Assembly: GCA_019055375.1 (NCBI GenBank)
Contig: JAHQIW010000241.1
Location: forward strand, 124,001-188,000
DNA length: 64,000 bases
Source of the DNA: Parelaphostrongylus tenuis
Taxonomy: Eukaryota > Nematoda > Chromadorea > Rhabditida > Metastrongylidae
Reading direction: 5' to 3'
Within the stretch, counting starts at the first letter, position 1; every line of letters starts with the position of its first letter. The notes under the pieces are model-generated. The model did not search any database. It had not been told where the DNA came from and worked only from the letters and a program-made list of their open reading frames with translations. A program made the position numbers and the translations under genes. Below, piece after piece: positions 36,355 through 47,211 of the stretch.

Positions 36355-36650
36355 GGTATAATATGATAAAAATACCAGCCAAAGAGCAAACCATTGTGCA
36401 ACACAATGTGCTAGGTGAAAATTTCACTTAACATAGAGTGTCAAACGTTCGTCTTTTATAACTCTCTGTAAAAAGAGTAGGGCTCCCGAGAAACTGACTA
36501 TGAAAAGATCGAAAGACGACGGGTTCTGCACGACTGATGAGTCTGTAAGGACAAAGCAAGTGTATCGGGCTGTACAAGAGCCCTTACCAGACCACATGAC
36601 AAGTTGGCTCAAATGATAATGAAAAAAACTAAATAAGCTCAATATTTTTT
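36355..36650 (+). repeat. Hammerhead repeat, single unpaired copy
   Basis: The only copy without an inverted partner. It runs from ATATGATAAAAATACCAGCC through the internal dyad GTGAAAATTTCACTTAAC, the hammerhead at 36,528-36,570, then GGGCTGTACAAGAGCCCTTA and CCACATGACAAGTTGGCTCA. It lies in the large intron of locus B. Confidence 0.75.
36528..36570 (+). ncRNA. Hammerhead ribozyme, single copy
   Basis: Core CTGATGA, the most canonical spelling, then stem II GTCT/GGAC closed by a GTAA tetraloop (GNRA type). The next core reads AAAGC instead of GAAAC, then AAGTGTA and TCGGGC. Stem II differs at most positions from GATC/GATC of other copies but still pairs. The changed G12 should abolish cleavage. 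Confidence 0.65.
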
Positions 36651-36654
36651 TCCA

Positions 36655-37495
36655 AAACTAGGTATTTGATGGGAACTGACGGTGCAGATTTTGCGTTGAA
36701 GAGTCGATGATAAGAAACGACTAATAATTTACTATGGGGTTTTCCGGCCAAACGGCATCACAGAAAAATATTGTGAGCGCGCCGCTAAATTCTTGATTGC
36801 GCTCATTGCTGCTCTCTTTGAAATTTTGATGACCCGATAATGTCTTGATGTTGTAAGATAATCGCTTTTTGTTCGCAGTTACTATGTCCTTCAAAATTGC
36901 CGTTTTCTCTAATAGAAATAATCACGATTATCAGATGGAGACCATGGGAACTCGTTGAGTACCACCGCAGTTTGTAACGTATTATCCCACTTTAGCTACT
37001 GCTTATTCAATAATGACTTTTGTTTCAGGTGCCGCAGAGATTTATACAGTACGTCGTTTATTGTATGGTAAGTCTCTCAAACTGAAACGAGCGTACCCAT
37101 TTGGAAGCCCAGATGAGAATGAACAGGAAGCACTGACTGTCCGATATCAAAAAGTCGCAAATGTGGCAGAGCTCGCTTTGGTGCGTAAGGGCCTGTGACT
37201 GCCTGTGGAAGTGACGGCTTGGGAAAGGTTCGGATAGAGTGAGCACGAGACTTTAAAGAACCATAATGGCTAACCCATTGAAACTTCATCCTCCGTACAG
37301 TGCACACCGCACACCCGGATCTGCGTGCGACGTCGAGATGTGATATCTTCGGACTGGACAGGAATATGATATTGGGGCGGGAAATTCACCACGCTCACAA
37401 CACGCCGTCAACAGTGTTTCATGTGCTGCACCTGTAATGAAGATTGAAGCTCTCGGCATTGCTTTGCCCCTAAGGAGTGCACCATGCATTGAACA
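36655..37495. other. Intronic stretch of locus B, unassigned
   Basis: 37,000-37,490 is less AT-rich than its surroundings and holds overlapping ORFs on both strands, but none shows a domain. A captured sequence or an old element body is possible. Confidence 0.3.
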
Positions 37496-37499
37496 TCAT

Positions 37500-37690
37500 C
37501 TAATATCGTCTAAGGTAACTGAATGCATATCTGCTCCTCGAAACAGCCTGTGGTGGCCTATCGTTGTGTCAAGTCAGAGCTGTTGTCCTTCCAAACAAGA
37601 CATACCAATTTAGCGGACCTGGACGATGAAAGGCCTAGCGAGCCTTGAGCGTGAGATCGAAGCAACCGTCATCTATGCGACTATAGTGTT
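37500..37690 (-). repeat. tRNA-derived SINE, copy 3 (diverged)
   Basis: The minus strand reads TTGCTTCGATCTCACGCTCA (box B zone, complement near 37,650), then TCCGCTAAATTGGTATG, as in the SINE body, then AGGCCACCACAGGCTG. Box A is weak. Confidence 0.5.
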
Positions 37691-40600
37691 TCGCTAAGAT
37701 TCCTAATGAACGAAGGTAGAATTATCAGTATATTCCGCCATTGAATGGATTTATTGACAGAAAAATTCTGTACAAATCTAAGGCTCCCAGAACACCAGTT
37801 TTGAACGCCGAAATACATGTCGACGAAAATCTTCTTGGAATCGCGCCTACTGAAGTCTGAGCGCAACCTTCAAAAGGGCTACTCGCGAGGTAGTTTCGAC
37901 TGCTCATCTCATGGTCTGGTAATAGCTTGGTTTTTCTGAGAGAACATATCTTCGAAAAATGACGAAATTAAGGATTCATTGAAGTATGTCAATGTTAATA
38001 GACAGTCTGTCATGGGGAAAAAGACGACAGTTTTCATAATCCTATAACGTATCAAGGAGAAAGAAATACACACTAGCAAAATAGTTGAACCTATGTCTTT
38101 TCACAATATTATTAATTTCATACCAAAGTATATCAAATTTTGAAACGTGGCTACTACCCTTCCTAAAAGCATGAAGCTTACATTGTGCATTGCTTCTTGT
38201 TCAATTGCGTTAAGGCATGAAACTTGACCATACAGACGAAGCTAATAGCGATGGTAAGCATAGCCAATTGGTTGAACGTTTTCACAGCGCCCGGAGGCAC
38301 GCAGATCATCGACCAAAATCTTTGCTTAAAATCACTCATGTCAAACGCATAGCATACCTCGAGAACAGAGCCGATAATCTGTTATAACAGCCAATCAATA
38401 AATCGCTACCAATGGCTCATATGGATTGATTAGCTATAACGTGAACATTTATTTGTTTTCTCTCCTCAAAGTAGTTCGAATAGATAGGCATCTGTATGTC
38501 AATTTTTAGAAATTTTTTACTACCCGTGACCATAACGAGTAACAGATTCAGAGCGATTCCGTCACTCACGTGTTTCATGGAGCGAACCGTCGCTACTGTG
38601 CGCTCGCAGGACAGCGCTACTAGGCTGAGGATCTGAACTCTTTCCATATCTTTGAACTTTGTTAGGTTGTAACCATAGAAACACTCTTATTTAAAAAAAA
38701 ATTGAGCACAATTGCTGGTCGAAGCTGCAAAATTGGGAACTTCACTATGATGTAAAAGTCGTGATAACCCTCTGAGGTGAAAGTTATAGATATCGAAGAA
38801 TTAATGTACGATCAACTTTCTAAGTGAAGGAAAGGAGAACATAACAGATCTATATCTGTCACCTGTTATCACCTGTCGTCCCGTTGATCGTCGAGTGACT
38901 CGAGCAGGTACCAGCAACACTTCAATTTTTCCCTACCGTGTGCAAGAGTATCCCAGTGAGTCTTCCTCGCTCTAGAATTCGCTGAGCATCATATCCTCCT
39001 TCTTTAGCTTTCGTGAAAAAATCGGGCCAACGGGGCGGTGGTCTTCCTGCAGAGCGCCTGATGTCCCGAGGAATTCAGTCGGTTCGGCTCTCGTCCATCG
39101 GTTGTCGTTGAAGCGCATCACGTGTCCGGCCCACCTTATTTTCGATATCGTGGCGTGAAAAACGGCGTCTCTGATTTTCGATCGTTGACGTGGGTCGGAG
39201 CTCCAATTCCCTTCTCACATTTGCGAGATAAGGGACACTCTTAGCATCGACCTTTCGACTGCGCGTTCGATAACGCCAAGTGATTATTCATCCTGTTTAC
39301 ATAGCGACCAGGTTTCTGCTGCATACGTTAGGGCAGAAATAATGGTCAAGTTAAAAAGGTGGGCACGGAGTCGGATGTTCTTTGTCCTCTTCACTGCATC
39401 CTCGATTTTCTCAAATGCACCCCCAAGCAGTTAGTTTCCTACTGCTCAACTCTGGAGCTAGGTCGTTCATCATGTTGATTTCATGACCTAGATAGACGCA
39501 ACTGAAGCATTAGGAGATTGCCGTTCCGTTGAGCGTGAATGGGACGTTCAAAATCCATTCGTTCCTCATAAACATCGTTTTCGTTAGATTTAGTTGCAGA
39601 CCAATCTTTCCAGAAGCATTATCGAAATCGGCCAATATTGGTTCTGCTTGGCTGATGTTTGGTGTTATGAGAACGATATCATCAGCAAAGCGAACATGGC
39701 TTAATTGTTGACCGCCAATCTTCACTCCCATATCGTCCCATTCTAATCTTCGCATGAAGTTTTGTTTGGTGACAGTGAGTAGTTTTGACGGAATTGTATC
39801 GCCTTGTCAGACCCCATCTTCTTACGTCAATGTGATATTGTTGTATTATGGAGATATTTCGGTCGTGAAATCTTTGTAAAGCTCACGAAAGATCATTATG
39901 TACCGATTATGGACGCCCTGGTTATGAAGAACCTCTACACCGCTTCTATTTCCACTAAATTAAAGGCTTTCTTTAGATCGATGGAAGTGAAGCAAAGTGG
40001 TTTTGTACTCTCGTGGACCTTCAATGAGTCTTGTAATCGTGAGGATGTGGTCTATGGTACTATGGTCCTTTTCGGAACCCTGCTTGTTCGCATGGCTGTC
40101 CTTCGTCCAGTGTTCTGTCAATTCTGTTTAGGATGACCCAAGTAAAAAATTTAGAGATAACGGACAGCAAGCAGATTGGGCGATAATTGTCTATGTCGTG
40201 AAGGTCTCCCTTCTTGAACAACAATACGGTCTTGCTGGCTTTCCACTGAATGGGGACCTTGCATTCTGACAGGTAGCGAGTGAAGAGCCGAGCCACGGTG
40301 TTGATGACAAGTGGTGGAAGGTTCTTCAGGAGTTCTGGTGTAATCCTGTTTGGATCGCGTCTTGTTCTGTTCTTCACCGACTATATAGCATGCCGAATTT
40401 CGGAAGGGAGGACCGGTGGCACGACATATTCGTCCTATTTCAATTTATGTGACGGTAAGAGGGCATGGCTAGCGAAGAGGTCCGAGTAGTAATGGTGGAT
40501 GATTTCCTCTATAGCCTTCTGAAAGCTACAAGTGTCTTGTCAGAGCATCAGAGTTCAATCATCTTTATCTTATAGTTGGCGAAGCCTCGCTGGGCTTTGC

Positions 40601-40794
40601 GAATGCTCTTCCCAGCTTCTGCAGCTTCTGCCATAACTGCGGCTCTTCTCTCTTTAAGGTCTTCTTTTATCACTTCTCTGCAGCGTTTCGCAAGTTCGGA
40701 CGTAAGGTTTCGGTCTCCTGCAGCTCGTGCGATTCCACGTTGACGTATCAGCTCGAGTGTCTGCAGAGACAAGCGTCTCTTCGTGACCTTAGGA

Positions 40795-41480
40795 CACGGC
40801 GGATGTGAAACATAATTTTATCGTGATTATCACACATTAGCGAAAGAATTTTGCCATAAATGAAGCACATAGCGCAGTAGCAAAAGATTTTTAAAAAAGT
40901 ACCGACGAAGCGAAGACGTCACAAAAGTTTTCTCACACTATAGAAGTAAAAATAGAATTGAGTTTCACACTTGGCGTTTTTGGCTTTTTAATTGAATTTT
41001 CTCCTCTGATTCGTGAAAATCTTTAGGTTTCTCGTATAAAAATTATAGACACACAATGGTACAACAAATTCCTATTCTAAACGTCATTACTTAGCCTCTT
41101 CTAAAAGAATCTGACATCCAATAGCATTTTCTGATTCTCTTGCATCGAACTATATCTAACGGGCTTTAATCTTGGGTGAAACGGTCGCAGAACTACCATA
41201 AACTGGAATGTATTCAAATCATTAGTCGGCTCTTGGGAAGATACCGTTGTGACAACATCGACGCGCTCTTTATTCGTTCCTCGGTATCGTTTTTAGTATC
41301 ATTTATGCTCCCATGGAGTCGAGTACAGTAGAAAATAGATCAAGGCTTTCCTCTTGACGTTTGTTCTCCAGGGAATCTCTAATCTCTTTCAAACGTTTCA
41401 CTTCAGGAAAGGGCGTTTTTAGATAGAGTTCGATGCGAGCAGTCAGAAAATGCCACTGGTTCGGGGATCCACTTAGAAAC
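40795..41480. other. Insertion within the RTE copy, with an exon-like ORF
   Basis: The RTE sequence is interrupted between CTTCGTGACCTTAGGAC and the resumption near 41,480 (CTTTCATAGCGCTAACGTGA). The insert holds a small RTE piece in the opposite orientation (41,215-41,275, ATTCAAATCATTAGTCGGCT...) and a coding-looking segment on the minus strand at 41,303-41,476. The rest is AT-rich and unassigned. Confidence 0.6.
41303..41476 (-). CDS. Exon-like ORF trapped in RTE insertion, unknown protein
   Basis: About 57 codons are open on the minus strand to a TAA at 41,303-41,305, reading GSPNQWHFLTARIELYLKTP then a charged helix-like PEVKRLKEIRDSLENKRQ and a stop after LDSMGA. Length alone is not significant, but composition (amphipathic charged helix, few rare residues) is unlike the chance ORFs around it. 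A possible acceptor TTTCTAAG precedes GGATCC. I do not recognise it. It could be the terminal exon of a host gene moved here during element rearrangement. Confidence 0.25.
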   Translation of the reverse strand, partial: LSGSPNQWHFLTARIELYLKTPFPEVKRLKEIRDSLENKRQEESLDLFSTVLDSMGA

Positions 41481-43409
41481 TCTTGACTTTCATAGCGCTA
41501 ACGTGAAGATATTCAACAAACCGATCTTGTTCTTCGTTAATGTTGTCGACAACGGTATGACGACTGATGACTTTTCACATCCTAGTTTGTGGTAGTCCTG
41601 GGACTTCGTTGTTTGAATTTAGCGGCTTTCTCTCCTCTCCTCGAAAAACGGAACGTTGCGCGAAGGAGGCGATGGTCTGATCCCGTGTAGAACTTAGGAA
41701 CAACAGCGACATCGATCAGGCAGAACCTTCAATCAACTAAGATGTGATCTATATCGTTACGGTACTCTCCATTGGGAGAGTCCCACGTCCATCGCTGAGA
41801 AAGAGGCTTTGGATTTGCGAGTTACCATGGATGGTTTGGGTCGCCATGATAAACTTAGGCAGCCACTCATCCTGTTCATTCTATTCTAGTCTGTGGGTCC
41901 CGAATTGTAGTTCTTCAGACGTTCTCCTAGATCTTATTTTCGCGCATGTATGACCTTTTGGAATTTGATTTCTTTGAAGGAATTTTTGAGGACCATACAG
42001 AACGCTTTGATATCGTTTTCGTCGTAGCTTGGTGTTGGTGCGTAAGCACCGAAGATGGTCAAAGCCGGCATAGAACCGCAAACGTTTCTACCGTAATCGT
42101 CTGATACGGGTTGTTAGTTGTTCAAATGAATCGATGTTCACGGTCAAATTCGATTTGACGAGGAGCCAACTCCGCCGACACCTTTGCTATCGCATGTTCC
42201 AAGAAATAGTTCTTCTCCGGTGTCATAAACAGCGTGAAAAGGATGGCGTCTTTTCGTCTCAGCTAGGTCAATGACGTCGTACCTTATCTTTCTTGCTTGA
42301 ATCAATAAATCTTCTGTAGGGGACTAGTGAACAAGTATTCTTGCATTGTAGGTATAGATCGTCATTTTAGTCCGTTTTGATTTTGGCGGCCGAGTTTGGC
42401 CCTGAGATTTTAGCAGCCTCTCCGTACTCGCCCTACCTGGCGCTGCGGTACCAGAGGCTCTTTCGGGGCCAGGGGAATGGGGCTCATATTTGCTGCTGTT
42501 TTTAGCATTTTATACCTAACGTGTAGCTTTCTAGGCTCTAAACGTGGGGGCTGGGTACTAACGAGTAGCTTGCCAGTCTCTCTCGGAGGAGCGGGAGGAG
42601 CTCATTTGTTGAAGGCAACTTCTAACCGCTTCCCATGTACTTTTCAGCAGCTTGATTGCAGGCTTTTGGCCGACTTGACTCGTAGAAATGGAGTTTTGTC
42701 AAGTTGGCGCTGCAGAAGCAGGGAGCTCATCCCCTGAATCCATCTGCGCCTCTAGAAGGCACACAGTTGCTTTTGTTTCGCGCTTATTCCCCTATCCATC
42801 ACCTGGGAACGCGCTACGTGCCCTTGCGACTAACCGGGCGGGATCTTTCAAAAAAGGTCCGTGGATCAGATCTATACACTGCACTGAAATTACACCATAA
42901 GATTGCGATCACCTCAACAGTTGTATTTGTAAGTTGAAGAAAAATGGAAGCAATGACGAGGACAGCACGCCGTTTGGAGATATTACAAGCTTCATTTAAG
43001 TATCGAACGAAGTAATTACGCAATATTCTTATTGAACATTTAAACCCAATACTAACAAGCAAAGTACCATGGATAACAATTACTGCTTCCAAGCATTTGT
43101 CCCAAATATTGGAGGTGTGAATTAACTTATTTGGAGGTGTGAATGAACTCTCGTGTGGATCTACCGAGTCTCTTCTCAGTTCTATTAACGCATCGAGTAA
43201 GTGTTCAGAGCAGTCCATTACCTTAGAACACCTCATCACTGCAAATAAAACACTAGAAAGACATTGGTTAATTAATTTTCATTGAACTGACGACTCACGA
43301 TGCAATAACATGAAATTAATGCTGATGTGGAGAAGAGCATAAATGTTGAAGGGTGGGAAATAATCACAAGGCTCGCTTCACCAGTGACATACCAATCTCG
43401 TTTATCTGA

Positions 43410-43960
43410 AAAGAACAGCGAACTTCTGATCAAACTAAAAGTTTTTTTCCCAAAATAAATGGTCTTGTAAGATATCGGGGTTTCAAACAGATCCCATGTA
43501 CAGTCATAATGTACAGTGATCAAACTGTGTTGCTCGTGCGCCGTGTAGAAGTCATTCTCCACTCATCGGCACCTTCATTGGCTGTAGTCTCTTGAGTTTG
43601 CTATTCTTTTTGGAAACTGAACAGCGGAACTACTGTTTCATAAAATCTAGTCAACCTCACTTTTTTCAAGGAAAATATACACAGCCAAGGGGTTTATAGA
43701 TAGCTCCTCAACCAAACGCTCCTTTTAGGCAGTATCTTGAGGGTAAAACTCTTTAAAAAATTTCATTTTTATAAAATTCTGCATTATTTCCACCTGAATG
43801 CAGCAGTGCGCAGTTAAATGAAGCAAAATTTTACATGCACAATTTCCTTGGTTTCGATCACGAGTCATAGGCAAATCAAGGTTCCTGCAGCTTTGCAGTA
43901 AAATAATTGGTACCAGACTTATCTGAGAGGGTAGAATCAATGAATTGATAAATTAGAAGG
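43410..43960. repeat. Upstream part of locus B, collinear with locus C
   Basis: AGTCAACCTCACTTTTTTC (43,648) and TTTCCACCTGAATGCAGCAG (43,788) recur at 57,952 (AGTCAACCTCACTCCTTTTC) and 58,044 (TTCCACCTGAACACAGCAG). Probably intron shared by duplication. At 43,900-43,935 AATAATTGGTACCAGACTTA followed by TCTGAGAGGG is a short SINE-body fragment. Confidence 0.5.
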
Positions 43961-43964
43961 AATT

Positions 43965-45440
43965 CAAAAGTAATTATAAGAACCATTTGATTATCTCTAG
44001 GATGCCACAAATAGCTTGAAATGCATAGTTCAATCCGCGGGTGTTAAGCAGTGCCGTACACTTGACCTTTACGCTTGAGTGCGCAGTACTTTGTTACGCT
44101 CCAAGTTTCGATAAACTTATTTTGCTGATAGCACGTATACGGTCGAAACATGGCTAATGGAAGGGCGAGATAAGGGCTTTGGTGGTGTAGTAAATAACAC
44201 TTGGACTGTAGACGTATTGCTAGCTATTCGTGTTCAACTAAGTTTATGCCAAATTTTCACCAATCAGTTTTGATTTCTCCTACTTTCAGAGTATTTTTTG
44301 CCCTAATATTTTCATGAAAAGGATATCTTTTCCGTGCGATATCAGATAGAAGCAATTTGAGCATTTTAATATCATTAATTTTAGATTTGCGGCTAATAAG
44401 GACGTGCTTGATCGACAAACTGAAGAGCTGCGAAAGCTGGCATACTGTAGCCGATCAATGGATAGTCATCTATTTCCTTGTTCATCTCTTTTGCTAAGGT
44501 CTTGCACATTGTGATTTATCTTAAGTCATTTATCTTTCTCCATCGTTTAAAGCCATTTCTATCGAATTTAAGTAGAACAAATGATGTTGCGCGATAGAAT
44601 TAAGTTTCATTACGTTATTCCTTACTGCAAACAACTGGGTGAAGTAGTTGATAACAGATTTATATGCTGGAAAATTGATGCATAAACGTGTTTGCAAGTA
44701 AGAGATTTCAGCATTAGTACACGCTACAAAGCCATTTCATTTCGATTATCTCGTTTTTTTCCCCTTTCCAAACGCTTTCTTCAATGCAAATAACCCGCAA
44801 TGAAAAGAGAACAAATAACTTCACTAATAACGCCACTTGTATTCGGGAGCAGTTCTATAGTTGTTCAGTAGTATTCACTATGTACAGATTATTTCACGTA
44901 ATTGGAATGGGCGGTGATTTTGAGACCGAGAGAACAATACGGGTAAGGAACTGGGTCTGTTTGTTGCTCATGTACTGATGGTCGAGGAAGCGTGCAAGTG
45001 TTCAAGCAACGTTTATTTCATCACTAAGTTTGAGATGTCTACGTGGTTTTATTTATCTCAGATACATGAGCGCAAGAAGTTATTGACGGTGATTTGGTGG
45101 AGAGACGGTGCTATTAACTCTTGAATGATGTCACTGGCGTATCCTAACAATATGTTACACCTTTACAATAGGCTTATTTATGATATGTAAGAATTCCGTG
45201 TTTCTTTATCATTATTTCTAGTGATATTTAGCTTACTCACCAAAATGGCGACTTACCAATAGGTGAACTCATATAATCTTCAATAACCGACAAACTGATC
45301 AGTGATGCTGGTTATCTACTTGCCAAAGAATGAAGTGGTAGTTAATGTGACTAGTAATTTATTTGCTGCAGGTTCTCTTTCAAAATCACACTTACTGATT
45401 TTCGCGCCTTAGCTCAATTTTGAAGTGCACCAAAAACTAT
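43965..45440. other. Unassigned AT-rich sequence
   Basis: Apart from the tRNA-like head at 44,175, nothing is recognised. The ORF at 44,784-44,978 has no domain. Confidence 0.3.
44175..44245 (+). repeat. Possible tRNA-like repeat head
   Basis: GGCTTTGGTGGTGTAGTAAA resembles the box A start at 53,149. Box B (TTCGTGTTCAACTA) is poor. Low certainty. Confidence 0.3.
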
Positions 45441-45506
45441 TATGGAAGATAATCATTTTTTGAGCCACTCATGTCAGTGGTCTATCAAAGAGGGCTGGCT
45501 TATAGA

Positions 45507-45548
45507 GCCGATACACGTGTTTCGATCTTGCGATCTCGTCAGTCGAAC
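45507..45548 (-). ncRNA. Hammerhead ribozyme, pair 2 left
   Basis: On the minus strand the core CTGACGA, stem II GATC/GATC with GCAA loop, GAAACACGTGTA and the 3' TCGG are all intact. Stem I is shortened by changes (5' side TTCGA). Best preserved copy outside the palindrome. Confidence 0.75.
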
Positions 45549-45937
45549 AGTTACCCTTTCTCGTCTTTTGCCAATCCTGTGTGGGTGCTCCAGTCCCCAC
45601 ACTAAGAGATAGCGACGACGAACCTTTTAATTTTCATATTTCAATTTTTTATCTTTTGATTTTTTCCAAATTTTAAAACCTTTCTAATCGACCCGACATG
45701 CGTGGCTCAGAAAAATAATTACCAGGCATATTGAATTTGAGCTGTGGTCTTAGGAAAACACTTGAAACGAAAGATATGATATATTGAATATACTAGCCAA
45801 GAACAATCGAGTGTACAACGCTCTGTGTTCGGTAATAATTCCACTGGACATAGAGTGTAAAACGATCGTCGTCGCTAACTTTTAGTGTGGGAACTGGAGC
45901 ATTACCACAGGATTGGCAAAAGACTAGATAGGTAACT

Positions 45938-45980
45938 GTCCGACTGACGAGATCGCAAGATCGAATCACGTCTGTCGGGC
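45938..45980 (+). ncRNA. Hammerhead ribozyme, pair 2 right (mutated)
   Basis: GTCCGA, CTGACGA, GATC GCAA GATC and TCGGGC are retained, but the second core reads GAATC and stem III is CACGTCTG, so it is probably inactive. Confidence 0.65.
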
Positions 45981-46099
45981 TCTATAAGTCAGCCCTCTTT
46001 AATGGACCACTGACATGTGTGGCCTAAAAAATAATACTAGGCATATTGAAATTTGAGCTGCGGTCTTAAGAAAAACACCCAAAACGAAAGATATGTCTC

Positions 46100-46690
46100 A
46101 ATAGTGTCATACGCATTCTCATGGTCGTTAAAAGTTAGAATAAGAGGATTGCGGTATTTCCGACAGACTTCAATGACCCGTGACACGGTTTTATGTGGTC
46201 CATGTAACAGAATCCCTTACGGAATCCTGTTCGCTCACATGGCTGTGCCTCATCGAAAATCGTCAATATGCTCAAAAGAATGATCTTCGTGAAAGGCATG
46301 GAGAGTGTACTCAACAAGCAAATCCTGCAATATTGCAAGAGTCTCTTCTGTCACCCTTTTCTTGGAGGATGACTGTGCGCGATGTCCTCTACTGATATGG
46401 TTTTTTTTCCTTTCGAAGATAAGATGTCATATGTGCTGTGAAAAGAAATGCCAATTATGGCTCCAGCTCTCAGAAATTCGGCAGCAATGTTATTGGGTTC
46501 TATAGCTGCGCTGTTTTTATGCTTTCAATCGCAGCTCAAACTTCAAAAGATACGATTCCAGGTGGTTTTTTCTCCAGTGTGTTTTCCCTGATATCAATTC
46601 CATGTCATGGAGGGGAGTTCCAGTATTCTCATCGACATTCATCTATAGGACTGCGAGCACAAGTTCCGACAGCACTTTTCTGGACTAGAA
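46100..46690 (-). mobile_element. RT fragment of a second RTE lineage
   Basis: The minus strand encodes, with frame breaks, NNIAAEFLRAGA (46,490 region), LSSKGKKTISVEDIAHSHPP, then CRICLLSTLSMPFTKIILLS and FDEAQPCERTGFRKGFCYMD (46,135-46,338), the RT fingers region. Wording differs clearly from the major RTE family (which has DEGQPCEQAGFRKGFSTMD and PPVLINTLARLFTRYLSEC), so this is another RTE lineage. No palm (FADD) or endonuclease is present. Confidence 0.75.
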
Positions 46691-46699
46691 TTTGTTGAT

Positions 46700-47210
46700 G
46701 CAAAGCCCTCCTTAATGACGATATAGATCTAAATTTCATTAGAAAACTATAGTAATGTCATTAGAGCACCGTGCCGCATGCCAGAAGATAAATCAACGCC
46801 TTTCTGGAAGGATACCGAGGAAAGACGCAGAGAAACAGCGATATATTGAACAGAAGACGAAAGTAAACAGAAACAGGAAGACTGACACGGTGTGTGACGT
46901 AGCAACCACAATATTACAAAGTGAGCCCCTACGAAGGAGAGACGTCATTTTCTCGCAGACGATTCGAGATCAGGTGTCGTTGTGAGATTGTAGTTAGATG
47001 AACAAAGAAAAAAATGAGCTTTTCGATGAGCTGGTGACGTGGTGACGTTCAAAACACCGTAGAGATTGTGATTACCATATGTCTGGCCATAGTTCAAGAA
47101 ATGCTATTTTCTAACCACTACTGCTGATCATCATGTTTCCAAATCATTTTAATGTTATAACTCGAAAGACCGACTTTCTTGAAACCTCGGCATGTCAATA
47201 ATATAAACCT
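46700..47210. other. Unassigned; one charged ORF
   Basis: A 76-codon forward ORF (46,755-46,985) is rich in Lys/Arg/Gln (NQRLSGRIPRKDAEKQRYIE) but has no recognised family. The rest is AT-rich. Confidence 0.3.
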
Positions 47211-47211
47211 T

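Larger units (their letters stand above)
38855..42866 (-). mobile_element. RTE retrotransposon inserted in locus B intron
   Basis: Flanked by CAGATCTATA at 38,845-38,854 and 42,867-42,876, a 10-bp target-site duplication. Outside these repeats the receptor intron continues: 38,740-38,845 and 42,877-42,960 align to consecutive parts of the intron in locus C (about 57,080-57,240). The RTE body is collinear with 25,377-28,755 but carries frameshifts. Readable pieces are VRFADDIVLITP with the LQLNLTKTMFM block (39,510-39,755), RRDPNRITPELLKNLPP with NYRPICLLSV (40,060-40,377) and a linker with KAQRGFANYK (40,548-40,772). It is longer than the reference because of a 0.69-kb insertion at about 40,795-41,480. 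Confidence 0.9.
34978..43405 (-). pseudogene. Nematode 7TM chemoreceptor, locus B (disrupted)
   Basis: Minus-strand exons in order: 43,299-43,405 (TM2/TM3 zone, NEIGMSLVKRA then, in another frame, CDYFPPFNIYALL); 38,524-38,632 (ILSLVALSCERTVATVRSMK, the E-R motif after TM3); 38,182-38,378 (IIGSVLEVCYAFDMSDFKQR ... SFVCMVKFHALTQLNKKQC, TM4-5 side); 35,224-35,332 (IIVMYATSGISFQLFGPVLF); and 34,978-35,136 (LKHYRINRD...RSIVMMESRGRVG tail). Splice sites (TTTTCAG, TTCAG, CTTCAG acceptors; GTAAGC, GTAAGAG donors) and exon lengths of 109 and 197 bp equal those of locus C. The first listed exon is 107 bp instead of 108 and is frameshifted, no TM1 exon was found, and an RTE fills one intron. I infer a pseudogene. 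Family: nematode serpentine receptor, probably Sra/Sre superfamily. Confidence 0.65.
45450..46092. repeat. Hammerhead repeat, inverted pair 2
   Basis: The minus half is 45,450-45,610 and the plus half is 45,697-46,092, separated by an AT-rich spacer. The halves mirror each other: GAGCCACTCATGTCAGTGGT at the left, and CCACTGACATGTGTGGCC at the right end. The internal dyad CTCTGTGTTCGG...CATAGAGTG is present in the plus half. The plus half extends past the TGGCC terminus into CATATTGAAATTTGAGCTGC, the start of another unit, showing that units were once tandem. An RT fragment begins directly after. Confidence 0.8.

Noticed and set aside
42814..43239. 141-codon minus-strand ORF that looks like a membrane exon
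   Set aside because: It begins in RTE 5' UTR sequence, and its other part aligns to intron sequence of locus C (57.2-57.5 kb), where the frame is not kept. It would also fall inside TM3 between two exons that join naturally.
46755..46985. Charged 76-codon ORF as a small gene
   Set aside because: No family recognised, no paralogue, and it sits next to an RT fragment; most likely chance or element remnant.
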